The notes beneath the pieces were generated by a model. That model saw only the letters and a list, made by a program, of their open reading frames with translations, had not been told where the DNA came from and ran no database searches. From positions 1 to 64,000 of the forward strand of contig CAKOTD010000004.1 of NCBI GenBank assembly GCA_934120015.1: a stretch of 64,000 bases of DNA, written 5' to 3'. Below, piece after piece: positions 7,874 to 16,041 of the stretch. The translations under genes and the position numbers were made by a program. Origin of the DNA: an uncultured Bacilli bacterium (lineage in GTDB: Bacteria; Bacillota_I; Bacilli_A; RF39; UBA660). Each line of letters starts with the position of its first letter. Position 1 is the first letter of the stretch.

Positions 7874-8542
7874 ATGAAAATATTAGATGAGTTAGGCATT
7901 AAGTCAGATAACATAAGTTTATATGAGACCGCTTTTACGCATACATCTTATGCCAATGAGCATGATACAGAAAGTTATGAAAGACTTGAATATTTAGGTG
8001 ATGCAGTATTAGAGCTTGTTATGAGTGAATACTTGTATAAAAATTCTTTGTATGATGAAGGCGTAATGACTAAACTTAGGGCTCATTACGTTTGTGAAAA
8101 TGCGCTATATGAATATTCATTAAAATTAAAACTAAATGATTATTTAAAATTAGGTAAAGGTGAAGAAGAAAATGGGGGAAAATATAGAAAAGCAATAGTT
8201 GCTGATATATTTGAAGCATTTATTGGAGCAATGTATCTTGATCAGGGAATTGAAATAGTGAAGAATTTTGTAAATATAAGTGTTATACCCTTTATTCAAA
8301 ATAATGAACTTGATTTTTTTAGTGATTATAAATCAAAACTTCAAGAATTAGTTCAAACAGATAAAAGAAGTTTAGAATATATTCTTGTTGATGAGGATGG
8401 ACCTGCACATAATAAAACATTCACAGTTGTTGTAAAGATTGATGAAGTAATTTATGGGAAAGGTGTTGCTCATAGTAAAAAAGAAGCAGAACAAGAAGCT
8501 GCAAAGGATGCTCTTAGAAAGTCAAAAAATGCAGTACAATAA
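7874..8542 (+). CDS. rnc: Ribonuclease III
   Basis: RNase III cuts double-stranded RNA, including rRNA precursors. The catalytic signature is ERLEYLGDAVLELVMSEYL (residues about 38-56), with the second acidic set in KAIVADIFEAFIGAMYLD. A C-terminal double-stranded RNA-binding domain follows (about 152-220) with GVAHSKKEAEQEAAKDAL. The start is ATG 7874; the frame is open upstream to 7832 but the residues there do not fit the family. Length is 222 aa. Confidence 0.96.
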   Translation: MKILDELGIKSDNISLYETAFTHTSYANEHDTESYERLEYLGDAVLELVMSEYLYKNSLYDEGVMTKLRAHYVCENALYEYSLKLKLNDYLKLGKGEEENGGKYRKAIVADIFEAFIGAMYLDQGIEIVKNFVNISVIPFIQNNELDFFSDYKSKLQELVQTDKRSLEYILVDEDGPAHNKTFTVVVKIDEVIYGKGVAHSKKEAEQEAAKDALRKSKNAVQ

Positions 8543-9680
8543 AGAACTTATAGAAGAAATACTTTTTAAGACTGTTTTACCAAATCTAAAAAACGGATAT
8601 ATTGAAGTGCCAGTGTATGATAATAATTTTAATGGAGAAAAAATTACATTTAATATTACTATAGATGCATTTGACAAAGAAAGTCCTTATTATCTAAATA
8701 TCTATGATAAAGACAGATTAATAAATTTATTATATGAATATACAAATACTATAGTTGAGTTCGATAATAATATTAACTCTGAAAATATTTATGATAAGAT
8801 TACATATTATCTTACATTGATTTGGGCAAATGCAACTTATGAGGATTTAAGAGATCCTTTAAGTTTTATTCAAAGATATATTGATTTTAATAATAATCAA
8901 ACTTTTGATAGTATTAACTATTCAAGTAATATTGGTTATTTTGATGGAGCGGATATTGACATTATCATAAAAAGAGAACCTTTAAATATGGAAACACCTT
9001 ATTCATTTGGTGCAATAATAAGGTTGTCTGATAATATTTATCAATTGCCGTCCATATGCTATGGAATTAGTGATAATACATGTTATATATATTCTGTTCA
9101 AAATGGTAAAAATAATTTAAACTCTGAATTTGAAAAAAGAATAAAAAGAGCATTATATAAATTAAATGAAGGAGTTTCATTATCGGAAAGTAATGATTTT
9201 AAAGAATATAAACAGATTGAAGGAAACCAAAAAAATATCAATGATATCTTTTATCCAGAAAATATTAGTGATGTTTCAGTATCTGCCATACTTGTTTTAA
9301 CTATTTTTATGGATTTGTTATATGATATGAATATAAATAAGATAAAAGTTGTGCCATTTCTTCCAATTAGATATAAAAATAAGGTGGATTCATATAAGAA
9401 AATATATGATAATAAATTAAAAACTTTGAATATTAAAGAAGATGAAGTTATCAGACAGGAACTTTATAAAAAAAGAATGGCAATTCAAAGAAATTTAACT
9501 GATAAATTTATAAGGAATTTTATGAGAATAAAATATCATTTTAATGGAATTGATATTTTATCTTATCCTATGGAATTTGATGAATATCTTACAATTTGGA
9601 TTAATAATATGGATTGTAATAATAATAAATTAATAGAAAATATAATTGAAAATAAAGTAAAAAATAGTCATACATTATAA
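8529..9680 (+). CDS. Conserved-looking protein of unknown function
   Basis: A 383-aa soluble protein that I do not recognise. It begins inside the last codons of rnc (14-bp overlap), so it is translated from the rnc message by coupling; only a weak AGAAAG is seen before its ATG. The sequence is rich in Asn, Ile, Tyr and Asp, with no signal peptide or clear transmembrane helix. One moderately hydrophobic stretch lies near residues 255-275, and the region about 290-330 is Lys-rich and basic. The strict overlap suggests a fixed gene pair, but no function can be given. Confidence 0.7.
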   Translation: MQYNKELIEEILFKTVLPNLKNGYIEVPVYDNNFNGEKITFNITIDAFDKESPYYLNIYDKDRLINLLYEYTNTIVEFDNNINSENIYDKITYYLTLIWANATYEDLRDPLSFIQRYIDFNNNQTFDSINYSSNIGYFDGADIDIIIKREPLNMETPYSFGAIIRLSDNIYQLPSICYGISDNTCYIYSVQNGKNNLNSEFEKRIKRALYKLNEGVSLSESNDFKEYKQIEGNQKNINDIFYPENISDVSVSAILVLTIFMDLLYDMNINKIKVVPFLPIRYKNKVDSYKKIYDNKLKTLNIKEDEVIRQELYKKRMAIQRNLTDKFIRNFMRIKYHFNGIDILSYPMEFDEYLTIWINNMDCNNNKLIENIIENKVKNSHTL

Positions 9681-9696
9681 ATATATACAAATTATC

Positions 9697-9725
9697 TTGT
9701 CAAAAATGTATAATTTTAGTAAAAT
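9697..9725 (+). promoter_or_regulatory. Promoter of yebC
   Basis: TTGTCA at 9697-9702 and TAAAAT at 9720-9725 with a 17-bp spacer, 25 bp before the ATG. Confidence 0.7.
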
Positions 9726-9749
9726 AAATTTGAGAAATGGGTGATATAG

Positions 9750-10466
9750 ATGGGAAGAGCTTACGAGGTAAGAAAGGCAAGTATTCAAAAAACTGGTGCT
9801 GCAAGAGGAAAAGTATACTCTATGTATGCAAAGGAAATATATCAGGCAGCTAAAAATGGAGGTACTGAAGTAACTAGTAACGCAACACTTAGAAGATTAA
9901 TTGAAAGAGCAAAAAAAGAACAAGTACCAAGTGATATTATTAAAAGAGCTATTGATAAAGTAAATAGTGGGGTTGATGAAAATTATCAAACTGCTACTTA
10001 TGAAATGTTTGGACCTACAGGTTCAACACTTGTAATTGATTGTTTGACTGACAATCTAAATAGAAGTATTAGTGATTTAAGAGCGGTTGCAAATAAATGT
10101 CATGTCAAAATGGGAGCACAAGGAAGTGTACTATTTAACTATGATCATTTATGCATAGTTGGTTTTAAAGGATTGAATGAAGAAGAAACTATGAATGCTT
10201 TAATCGAAAATAATGCCGATTTTGTTGATATGGAATTAGATGGTGATATAATAATTGTATATGGTAATCCTCAAAATCTATATCAAATCAAAGAAGCAAT
10301 CAATAAGGCAAAACCTGGTATTGAGTTTGAAATGGACGAAATATCATATATACCAAAGGAAAAAATTACATTATCTGGTGAAGATAAGTTATTGTTTGAA
10401 AAAATACTTACTATGTTAGATGATGTTGAAGATGTTCAAAATGTTTATCATAATGTAGAAATGTAG
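9750..10466 (+). CDS. yebC: YebC/PmpR/TACO1 family protein
   Basis: Members are annotated as transcription regulators. Recent work on the family supports a role in helping ribosomes pass hard-to-translate motifs, matching mitochondrial TACO1. The N-terminal block MGRAYEVRKASIQKTGAARG, then YSMYAKEIYQAAKNGG, NATLRRLIERAKKEQVPSDIIKRAI and the GPTGSTLVIDCLTDN block identify it. Length (238 aa) is normal. It has its own promoter and a strong terminator, so it is monocistronic. Confidence 0.94.
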   Translation: MGRAYEVRKASIQKTGAARGKVYSMYAKEIYQAAKNGGTEVTSNATLRRLIERAKKEQVPSDIIKRAIDKVNSGVDENYQTATYEMFGPTGSTLVIDCLTDNLNRSISDLRAVANKCHVKMGAQGSVLFNYDHLCIVGFKGLNEEETMNALIENNADFVDMELDGDIIIVYGNPQNLYQIKEAINKAKPGIEFEMDEISYIPKEKITLSGEDKLLFEKILTMLDDVEDVQNVYHNVEM

Positions 10467-10490
10467 AAGATTTTTTATCTTCTTTTTTTG
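10465..10490 (+). terminator. Terminator after yebC
   Basis: AGAAGAT / ATCTTCT stem with a T loop and a T run. Confidence 0.8.
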
Positions 10491-10559
10491 TAAATATCCT
10501 TTTTTATCTTTTTCTTTCATTAGATATATGATAAAATGAATTTGTATGGTGGTGATGAT

Positions 10560-11843
10560 ATGACAAGAATAAATGTATTACCTGCAGATACATATTATTT
10601 AATTAATAAGTCTTTTTTTACAGAACAAGATAGAAAAATGTTAACAATGTTTTATCAACCAATTATTGGAGTAATTGCCACTAGCCTTTATTTTACCCTA
10701 TGGTCATTCTTGGATAGAGAAGAAGACAAAAAAGAAAAATTATATACACATTATCATTTAATGACAAATATGAAATTAAAACTCGATGTTATAGTTGAGG
10801 CAAGAGAAAAATTAGAAGGAATTGGTCTTTTAAAGACATATTGTAGAAAGAATGAAAATGGAAATACTTTTATCTATGAAATGTTTTCTCCTTTATCAGT
10901 TTCTGAATTTCTAAGCAGCCCCTTATTAAATACTTTATTAATAAGTAACATTGGGGAAAATGATTACAAAAAATTGATTAGTAATTTCGAAATAAAAAAA
11001 CCTAACTATGATGATTATATAGATATTACCTGTAGTTTTAAAGATATTTATAATATAAAGAATGATGAAAAAATCGTAAACTTTGATAATAGTTATGAAA
11101 AAAAGAGTTCTAATAATATTAATGTAAAATGTAATATTGATATTGATTCAGTTCTTGACATGATACCTGATGAGATGCTAAATAAAAATAGGATAAGCAA
11201 AGAAATTATTGATTTAATAAATAATTTAGTATATTTATATGATTTTAATGAGGAACAATTAAAAAATGTATTGATTAATTCATTAGATACTTCTCATGTA
11301 ATTGATAAAGAAAAATTAAGGTATAATGCAAGAAATTTATATAAATTTGATCATCATAGTTCAAAGCCTACAGCTATATATAAAACTAGTTCAAATAAGA
11401 TAAGTGATACTGATGTATCAAATAAATCAAAAATAATATATTCGTTTGAAAACACTTCTCCTTATGATTTTTTAGTAAGTAAATATAACGGGGCGGTTCC
11501 TGCAAAAACAGATGTTAAATTAATAGAGTTTTTACTTGTTGATATGAAGCTAGAACCATCAGTGGTAAATGTATTAATTGATTATGTTTTAAAAACAAAT
11601 AATAATAAATTAACCAAATCTTATGTAGAAACCATAGCTGGGCAATGGAAAAGAAATAATATCAGCACTGCTAGTGATGCTCTTAGTTTTGCAAAGAGAG
11701 AGTATTGCAATACAAGAAAAGGAAAAATTGCAAAAAAACAAGATAGTCCTAAGTGGCTCAACAAAAAGATAGAATCTACTATTGCTACAAAAGAAGAACA
11801 AGAAAATATAACAAAAATGTTAAAAGAGTTAGTTGGTGAATAA
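10560..11843 (+). CDS. dnaB: Replication initiation / helicase-loading protein DnaB (Bacilli type)
   Basis: In Bacilli DnaB (not the helicase) joins DnaD and DnaI to load the replicative helicase at oriC and restart sites. This 427-aa protein has an N-terminal winged-helix-like region (FFTEQDRKMLTMFYQPIIG, about residues 20-110), a poorly conserved linker, and a C-terminal DnaD-like DDBH2 domain (about 300-400; NKLTKSYVETIAGQWKRNNI, matching the YxxxIAxxW motif). The start is ATG 10560 after GGTGGTGAT. dnaI follows with a TAATG overlap, the conserved dnaB-dnaI pair. Confidence 0.88.
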   Translation: MTRINVLPADTYYLINKSFFTEQDRKMLTMFYQPIIGVIATSLYFTLWSFLDREEDKKEKLYTHYHLMTNMKLKLDVIVEAREKLEGIGLLKTYCRKNENGNTFIYEMFSPLSVSEFLSSPLLNTLLISNIGENDYKKLISNFEIKKPNYDDYIDITCSFKDIYNIKNDEKIVNFDNSYEKKSSNNINVKCNIDIDSVLDMIPDEMLNKNRISKEIIDLINNLVYLYDFNEEQLKNVLINSLDTSHVIDKEKLRYNARNLYKFDHHSSKPTAIYKTSSNKISDTDVSNKSKIIYSFENTSPYDFLVSKYNGAVPAKTDVKLIEFLLVDMKLEPSVVNVLIDYVLKTNNNKLTKSYVETIAGQWKRNNISTASDALSFAKREYCNTRKGKIAKKQDSPKWLNKKIESTIATKEEQENITKMLKELVGE

Positions 11844-12757
11844 TGAAAACAATTGAAAAAGAAATTAAAAATTCACGTTTTGGAGTTGCTTCAATGGGGA
11901 ATTTATATGCAAATTATGAGGAAGCACTAAAAAATGAAAAGTTTAAGAATTTAGTGGAAAAATTGGGTATTGATTCTAAAATACTTATGAAATATACTTC
12001 AAGTTTAGAGGAATCTGCTAATGAATATTATAATTGTACTCATTGTAAAAACATTTGCACATGTAAAAATAAAATTATTGGTTATGCCTATTTACCTAAA
12101 ATTAATGGAAAAAATCTTAGTTTTGATTATGTATCATGCAAGAAGAAAATGAAAATAGATAAAGAAAATAAACATATTAAAAATATTTATCTTTATGACA
12201 TACCGGAAGAAATTAAAAATGCTAAGATAACTGAAATATATACCCAATACAAAGAAAGATATGAGACAATAAAGTGGTTAAATGATTTTATTAAAAATTA
12301 TCAAAAAGGAGGGAAAGGACTTTACTTACACGGAAATTTTGGTAGTGGTAAAACGTATTTGATAGCAGCTGCTTTTAATGAACTTGCTAAGAAGAATATT
12401 AAAAGTGCTATTGTATTTTGGCCAGAATTTTTAAGAGATTTAAAAACATCATTTCAAACAGATTTTAAAGAAAAATATGAGAAAATTAAAAAGGTAGAGC
12501 TTCTAATGATTGATGATATTGGTGCTGAAAACACAACTAATTGGGGTAGGGATGAGATATTATGCCCACTTCTGCAATATCGTATGGAAAATCATTTAAC
12601 AACATTTTTTACCTCAAATCTAACAATTGATAGTTTAGAGCAACATTTTGAGGTAACAAAGGATAATGTACAAGAAATGAAAGCTAAGAGATTAATTGAG
12701 AGAATAAAACAATTAACAATTGATATTGAAATGCTAAGTGATAATTTAAGAAAGTAG
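11843..12757 (+). CDS. dnaI: Helicase loader DnaI
   Basis: DnaI is the AAA+ ATPase that delivers the replicative helicase to DNA in Bacilli. The N-terminal helicase-binding domain carries a Cys-rich cluster (residues about 67-75, CTHCKNICTCKN, plus a later CKK). The ATPase part has Walker A GNFGSGKTY (about residue 165) and Walker B LLMIDDIGAE (about 219). Length (304 aa) is normal. It overlaps dnaB by one base and is followed at 16 bp by an unusual RNB-domain gene, in the place where Bacillus has ytxC. Confidence 0.94.
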   Translation: MKTIEKEIKNSRFGVASMGNLYANYEEALKNEKFKNLVEKLGIDSKILMKYTSSLEESANEYYNCTHCKNICTCKNKIIGYAYLPKINGKNLSFDYVSCKKKMKIDKENKHIKNIYLYDIPEEIKNAKITEIYTQYKERYETIKWLNDFIKNYQKGGKGLYLHGNFGSGKTYLIAAAFNELAKKNIKSAIVFWPEFLRDLKTSFQTDFKEKYEKIKKVELLMIDDIGAENTTNWGRDEILCPLLQYRMENHLTTFFTSNLTIDSLEQHFEVTKDNVQEMKAKRLIERIKQLTIDIEMLSDNLRK

Positions 12758-12772
12758 TATAAGGTGAACTTT

Positions 12773-14722
12773 ATGGATAATAATACTTCAAGTACAAAAT
12801 TAAAACAACTTAAAAGAGTATTAATACAATACCCAAATTTGGAATTTGAACAATTAAAAGATACTCTTTTAATTGACAATAACATACTGTTATTGTCACT
12901 ATTAGAAAAATTATTATCTAAAGATATTAATTCAATAAGTTATATAAAATATAATAATGATTATAATTATTTAATAACTTGTCTAAAACATATATTATAT
13001 ATTTTTACTAATTATAGTAAAAGTGTTGGAATAGATGAGCTAGAAGGATTAGAAAGAATTAGAAATAGTATTATTCAAAAAAGAAAAGAGAATAATGGTA
13101 AAATACCTAATCATTTAAAATATATATATGATAAATTATTATTTATAATTAAACCTCTTATAGATTTACATGATAAAGATAACAACAAAAAACATGAAAA
13201 GCAAAAAAACAATAATAGTGCATTATATAAATTAGCCGAAAAAATAATATTCAAATATAATAAATTCGATTATTTTTACCAAATAGCAAAAATATACCCT
13301 GATATAATAAATTGTTTAGATAGTGATAACATTCCATTGATTCAAAGAATTATTGAAAAACAAATAAGAAATTATAAAAAACATTGTAATATAGAAAAAC
13401 TATTATATTTTGAATCATTAATAAAGTATATTTTACAATCTTCAGCTTTTTATCTGACAAAAGTGCAGATAACATCAATTTTAAATTATTTGAAAGCAGA
13501 AGAAGATATTATTTTAAATAGTGATGAAGATAAAGAAGATTTAAATCTAAGTGTGTTTATAGATAATTGTTTTAATATTTTAAAGAAGAATAGTAAAAAT
13601 ATTACTAGTGTAAAATGTGAAAGAGAACTATTAAAAAAGTATTCAATAAAAAGTGCTGATGAACTATGTACTTTTGTTAATGCTGGTAATACTTTACTTG
13701 ATGATAATTTGGAAGACTATACTGACAAAAGAATTATTACTATGGATTTATCTTCAAATACAAAAATATATGATGATGCGGTTTCGTGTGAGATTCTTCC
13801 TAACGGTAATTATTTGATTGGAATATATATTGCTGATGCTGCATCTATTATAAAAGAAGAAAGTAATATTGATTTGGTAGCTTATGAACTATGTGAAAAT
13901 ATATATTTACCTGATAAATTTATAGGAATGCTGCCAGATAATCTTTCTGAATATTTGTCTTTAAGTGCTGGTTCATTTAAAAGAGCATTAGCTTACATGT
14001 TTGAGTTTGATCAAAAGTGTAATATGCATGATTTTAAAGTCAAAAATGTAGTTATAAAAGTTGATAAAAATTTAACATTTTCTAATGCTCAAAAGTTATA
14101 TTATGTAAATCATAATAATGAACAAGGTCAAATATTAAAAGACTTAATACACTTTAGTAAATCTATACATGATTCAAATTTTTATAATACATCTTATCAT
14201 TTGATAAAAGAAGAGAAGAGAAAATTATCACATAAAGATGAATATCATACCAATAATGATTGTAGTAAATCTTTAGAAACTCTGATGATTTTAGTCAATT
14301 ATTCTATGGCTAAGTTTTTTTCGGAAAATAATTATCCTCTTTTATATCGAGTAAACTCATCTCATGTTGATTCTGATATGATAGGTACACTTAAGAACTT
14401 TTCTACAAGTAATTATTTGCCAAATGAGATAATTAAGAATATTGATAAACTTTGTTCAAGATCAAAATATTCAAGTTTTAATAATGGCCATAATGGACTT
14501 AATTTATCATGTTATTGTCATAATACAAATCCAATTAGGAGTTATGCATCATTATTGAACCAAAGAATAATCAAAAAAGAGTTTATAGAAGGGGGACTTA
14601 CTAAAGAGGAAATCACAAAATATGAAATGTTAATGCCTAGAATAGCTTCACATATTAATTCTTGTATCAAAAGGCATGAATGTTTTAGTGATGAATACAT
14701 AAAAATATTAACAAAAAAATAA
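12773..14722 (+). CDS. RNase II/R (RNB) family-like protein with altered active site
   Basis: A 649-aa protein. The N-terminal half (1-310) is Asn/Lys/Ile-rich and helical, with no cold-shock domains seen. Residues about 320-620 match the RNB exonuclease domain in block order: ITMDLSSNT, YDDAVSCEI, GNYLIGIYIADAASII, LPDKFIGMLPDNLSEYLSL, and near the end YCHNTNPIRSYASLLNQR (TSPIRRYxDLxxHR in RNase R). In RNase II the metal site has four Asp spaced D-x5-D-x-D-D. Here the first Asp and the DDA pair are kept, but there is one extra residue and the second Asp is replaced (Lys/Ile). No C-terminal S1 domain is present. It may bind RNA or DNA ends without classical catalysis; that is inference. Its place in the dnaB-dnaI operon is notable. 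Confidence 0.72.
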   Translation: MDNNTSSTKLKQLKRVLIQYPNLEFEQLKDTLLIDNNILLLSLLEKLLSKDINSISYIKYNNDYNYLITCLKHILYIFTNYSKSVGIDELEGLERIRNSIIQKRKENNGKIPNHLKYIYDKLLFIIKPLIDLHDKDNNKKHEKQKNNNSALYKLAEKIIFKYNKFDYFYQIAKIYPDIINCLDSDNIPLIQRIIEKQIRNYKKHCNIEKLLYFESLIKYILQSSAFYLTKVQITSILNYLKAEEDIILNSDEDKEDLNLSVFIDNCFNILKKNSKNITSVKCERELLKKYSIKSADELCTFVNAGNTLLDDNLEDYTDKRIITMDLSSNTKIYDDAVSCEILPNGNYLIGIYIADAASIIKEESNIDLVAYELCENIYLPDKFIGMLPDNLSEYLSLSAGSFKRALAYMFEFDQKCNMHDFKVKNVVIKVDKNLTFSNAQKLYYVNHNNEQGQILKDLIHFSKSIHDSNFYNTSYHLIKEEKRKLSHKDEYHTNNDCSKSLETLMILVNYSMAKFFSENNYPLLYRVNSSHVDSDMIGTLKNFSTSNYLPNEIIKNIDKLCSRSKYSSFNNGHNGLNLSCYCHNTNPIRSYASLLNQRIIKKEFIEGGLTKEEITKYEMLMPRIASHINSCIKRHECFSDEYIKILTKK

Positions 14723-14729
14723 AATAATA

Positions 14730-14758
14730 TTTACAATTTATTGCAGTTTTGGTATAAT
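14730..14758 (+). promoter_or_regulatory. Promoter of the rpsF-ssb-rpsR operon
   Basis: TTTACA at 14730-14735 and TATAAT at 14753-14758 with a 17-bp spacer. The leader to the rpsF start is about 60 nt and opens with a small hairpin GAGTA / TACTC (14764 onward). Confidence 0.75.
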
Positions 14759-14825
14759 CTTTTTGAGTATTGATTACTCCTTGCTTTTTTTGAAAAGCCA
14801 AATAGACCATAAGGAGGTGTTAGGA

Positions 14826-15116
14826 ATGCGTAAATATGAAATTATGTTTATTGTAAGACCAACAGTTGGAGAAGATGAACTTAAAAACGTTGTTAAAAGT
14901 TTTTCAGACATCTTAACTAGCAATGGTGCTACTATAACTGATACAAAAGATATGGGACAAAGAGAATTAGCTTATGAAATTAAGAATTTTAAAAGTGGAT
15001 ACTATTATGTTCTAAATCTTGAAGCAAATGATGATAAAGCAATTAAAGAGTTTGATCGTTTAGCACTTATTAGTAATGACATCGTTCGTCATTTAATTAC
15101 AAAAATAGAAATGTAA
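14826..15116 (+). CDS. rpsF: 30S ribosomal protein S6
   Basis: S6 binds S18 in the platform of the small subunit. The sequence starts MRKYEIMFIVRPT and carries the DMGQRELAYEIKNFKSGYYYVLN core. Its 96 aa are normal. ATG 14826 follows a strong AAGGAGGTG. It opens the standard rpsF-ssb-rpsR operon. Confidence 0.97.
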   Translation: MRKYEIMFIVRPTVGEDELKNVVKSFSDILTSNGATITDTKDMGQRELAYEIKNFKSGYYYVLNLEANDDKAIKEFDRLALISNDIVRHLITKIEM

Positions 15117-15130
15117 AAAGAGGTATGTAT

Positions 15131-15586
15131 ATGAATAAAGTTATGTTAATTGGTAGACTAACTACAAAACCAGAATTAAGATATACTGGTGCTAATCTTC
15201 CATACACAAGATTTTCTCTTGCAGTAAATAGAACTTTTAATAATGCACAAGGAGAGAGAGAAACTGATTTTATTAACATTGTTGTTTGGAGAAAACAAGC
15301 CGAAAATGTTTGCAATTTCTTAAACAAAGGAAGTTTAGTATCTGTTGAAGGACGTTTGCAAACAGGTTCTTATGATGATAAAGACGGGAATAAGCGTTAT
15401 ACAATGGAAGTTGTGGCTGATTCTGTACAGTTCTTAGAAAGTAAAAGTCAAAGACAAGAACAAGCTAATTCAGGTGTTTCACCTTATGATTATCAAGATG
15501 CTGTTACTAATAATGTAAGTGTTGAAAATGATCCATTTGGTGATTTAGGTGATAGTGTTACCATAGATGATAACTTTTTGGACTAG
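15131..15586 (+). CDS. ssb: Single-stranded DNA-binding protein
   Basis: SSB coats single-stranded DNA in replication and repair and recruits partners through its acidic tip. The OB-fold runs from MNKVMLIGRLTTKPELRYT to about residue 105 (FINIVVWRKQAENVCNFL, GSLVSVEGRLQT). The C-terminal tip DDNFLD is a slightly changed form of the usual DDDLPF. The second of two close ATGs (15131) is better spaced from AAGAGGT. It lies between rpsF and rpsR as in Bacillus. Confidence 0.96.
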   Translation: MNKVMLIGRLTTKPELRYTGANLPYTRFSLAVNRTFNNAQGERETDFINIVVWRKQAENVCNFLNKGSLVSVEGRLQTGSYDDKDGNKRYTMEVVADSVQFLESKSQRQEQANSGVSPYDYQDAVTNNVSVENDPFGDLGDSVTIDDNFLD

Positions 15587-15604
15587 AAAGGAAGGTAACT
15601 TATA

Positions 15605-15826
15605 ATGGCTGAATTTAATGGATATCGTAAAAAGAAAAAAGTTTGTCAAATGTGTGCAGGAAAGACTGTTACATATAAAGACGAAATTTTAAAAAAATAT
15701 GTAAGCAATGAAAAATGCAGAATTTTACCTCGTCGTGTTACAGGTAATTGTGCTGAACATCAAAGATATATTGCTAATGAAGTAAAGAAAGCTCGTTTTA
15801 TGGCTTTAATACCTTATACTGATTAA
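15605..15826 (+). CDS. rpsR: 30S ribosomal protein S18
   Basis: A 73-aa S18 with the typical basic N-terminus, KKVCQMC, ILPRRVTGNCAEHQR and a C-terminal ARFMALIPYT. It keeps a Cys pair near the N-terminus (CQMC), suggesting the zinc-binding form of S18. It is the last gene of the rpsF operon; a strong AAAGGAAGGTAA precedes it. Confidence 0.97.
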   Translation: MAEFNGYRKKKKVCQMCAGKTVTYKDEILKKYVSNEKCRILPRRVTGNCAEHQRYIANEVKKARFMALIPYTD

Positions 15827-15835
15827 AAGCTTTGA

Positions 15836-16027
15836 TTAGGACACGGTTGATTGAATAAATTTGTAGAAAGTCAGTGGTGGATGAAAACTGGTAATATTAT
15901 TCAATTAATTACTACCTAGGAGTTGAACTTGAAAAAGATTTCCGGTTAATACCGTTATTAAATTAAGTAAAAGACAGGATGGTACCGTGTTTTAGCACTC
16001 CTACAGATTTGTAGGGGTGTTTTTTTG
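15836..16027 (+). promoter_or_regulatory. T-box riboswitch controlling thrS
   Basis: The leader carries the conserved antiterminator bulge sequence AGGATGGTACCGTG at 15976-15989, which pairs with the tRNA acceptor end. A terminator stem CACTCCTAC / GTAGGGGTG (15996-16004, 16011-16019) with a T run follows. Upstream, an ACC triplet in the CTACCTAGG context near 15913-15916 is a candidate Thr specifier. Uncharged tRNA-Thr should stabilise the antiterminator and turn thrS on. Confidence 0.9.
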
Positions 16028-16041
16028 AAAGGAAGATTATT

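Noticed and set aside
14759..14825. Conserved S6:S18 autoregulatory leader before rpsF
   Set aside because: A small hairpin is present but I could not identify the conserved bulge motif of that leader.
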